A stretch of 17,484 bases of DNA from NCBI GenBank assembly GCA_023091735.1, contig JALKBU010001059.1:1-17484 (forward strand). The letters are read 5' to 3'. Source of the stretch: Trichomonas tenax (taxonomy: Eukaryota; Parabasalia; Trichomonadida; Trichomonadidae). The position numbers and the translations under genes are program-made. Position 1 is the first letter of the stretch. The number at the start of each line of letters is the position of its first letter. Under the pieces are notes generated by a model that saw nothing but the letters and a program-made list of their open reading frames with translations, did not search any database and was not told where the DNA came from. This document shows positions 17,059 through 17,484 of this stretch, piece after piece.

Positions 17059-17125
17059 GTTAGTTTTACAAGTTAGGGTCCCCCCCATATAGAAAATAAA
17101 ATTTTGAATTACTTACAAAACTAAC
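17059..17125. repeat. Imperfect 15-bp inverted repeat
   Basis: GTTAGTTTTACAAGT (17059-17073) and ACTTACAAAACTAAC (17111-17125) are inverted copies matching at 13 of 15 positions. The intervening 37 bases include a C7 run. Confidence 0.5.
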
Positions 17126-17173
17126 GTTAATTTTATTTTGGAATTCCTGACTTTATAAAATGTATTCAGTTTT

Positions 17174-17387
17174 AAAAATAATTTATGACAAACTAACTAA
17201 CTAACTAAAAAAAGAAAGCGAAAGAAAATGAGGTAAGAAATTTTGAAAAATAATTTTAGTGGTTATGAGAGAAAATTTATTTAGAAATTAGAAAAAATAA
17301 TTTATGACAAACTAACTAACTAACTAAAAAAAGATAGCGAAAGGATTTGGGAGGTAAGAAATTTTGAAAAATAATTTTAGTGGTTAT
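17174..17387. repeat. Two-copy direct repeat (93 and 95 bp) with an internal (AACT)n microsatellite
   Basis: Copy 1 (17174-17266) and copy 2 (17293-17387) are nearly identical. They differ at one base in GAAAGCG/GATAGCG and in a short stretch near the middle that includes a 2-base length change. Each copy contains an AACTAACTAACTAACTAA tract followed by A-runs and ends in TTTTAGTGGTTAT. A 26-base spacer separates them. The end of copy 2 includes the stop codon (TTA on this strand) of the minus-strand gene at the right edge. Confidence 0.85.
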
Positions 17388-17484
17388 TCTGATTTCTTCT
17401 CTTCCTGCTTCTTCTTTTCCTCTGCTTCTCTCATACGCTTACTTATCCATCTCGGATTCTTCTGTCTTCCTGCAGCAAGTGCTG
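17384..17484 (-). CDS. 3' end of an unidentified protein with a basic/acidic helical tail (runs off the window)
   Basis: On the minus strand a frame enters from the right edge and reads ALAAGRQKNPRWISKRMREA followed by EEKKKQEEKKSE, then TAA at 17386-17384. The charged Lys/Glu-rich helical tail and the higher GC content, in contrast to the spacer to its left, support real coding sequence. Basic segments followed by Lys/Glu tails are common in ribosomal and other RNA-binding proteins, but the 32 visible residues do not identify a family. Its stop codon and first 3' bases form the end of a duplicated 95-bp unit. Confidence 0.6.
   Translation of the reverse strand, partial: ALAAGRQKNPRWISKRMREAEEKKKQEEKKSE

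Larger units (their letters stand above)
16751..17383. other. Non-coding stretch with stem-loops and a tandem repeat
   Basis: No supported gene lies here. The stretch holds two inverted-repeat structures (16989-17037 and 17059-17125), a run of seven C (17080-17086) in otherwise AT-rich DNA, and a two-copy direct repeat (17174-17266 and 17293-17387). The left part (16751-16980) shows nothing definite and may be decayed transposon sequence. Confidence 0.5.

Noticed and set aside
17174..17387. Possible CRISPR-like repeat array
   Set aside because: Only two long copies with a single spacer, in a eukaryotic setting; this is a simple tandem duplication.

Overview
The window looks like nuclear DNA of a parabasalid, most probably a trichomonad close to Tritrichomonas foetus. 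The evidence is intron-free genes in AT-rich DNA, very short 5' leaders with TCAYW initiator-like sites just before start codons, and short eukaryotic tRNAs with internal promoters and T-run terminators. It also carries protein families that are expanded in trichomonads: BspA-like LRR_5 proteins, short tetraspanins and Cys-rich beta-helix surface proteins. The species is an inference.

Layout. Bases 1-93 hold the start of a gene on the minus strand. A tRNA-Cys(GCA) lies directly upstream on the same strand (113-183). From 632 to 12832 there is a normal gene-bearing stretch: a tetraspanin-like membrane protein (632-1255), a Thr(UGU) tRNA-like sequence with a broken acceptor end (1372-1444), a giant alpha-solenoid protein (1677-6731) that may contain a degenerate ubiquitin-protease core, a coiled-coil protein (6933-7970), a PFA-DSP/Siw14-type phosphatase on the minus strand (8468-9007), and a short but clear NOT1 scaffold of the CCR4-NOT deadenylase (9803-12832).

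From about 12.9 to 16.75 kb the window is a graveyard of surface and mobile gene relics. A BspA-like C-terminal piece on the minus strand (12908-13140) abuts, head to head, a BspA-like pseudogene on the plus strand (13141-15328) with three in-frame TAA stops and one frameshift. A Cys-rich beta-helix surface-protein pseudogene runs back on the minus strand (16388-15411). A fragment resembling the N-terminal part of a MULE-type transposase follows (16511-16750). The last 730 bases hold two stem-loops, an imperfect tandem repeat of about 95 bp, and the 3' end of a gene on the minus strand (17384-17484).

How the genes relate. There is no sign of an operon or of one joint pathway. The intact genes belong to separate processes: membrane organisation, mRNA deadenylation, and probably inositol-pyrophosphate or phosphoprotein turnover. 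No convincing new defence or biosynthetic system is present. The best leads are the minimal NOT1, the possible pseudo-deubiquitinase, the BspA inversion junction, the chimeric tRNA-Thr-like sequence, and the tandem repeat that includes the stop codon of the right-edge gene.
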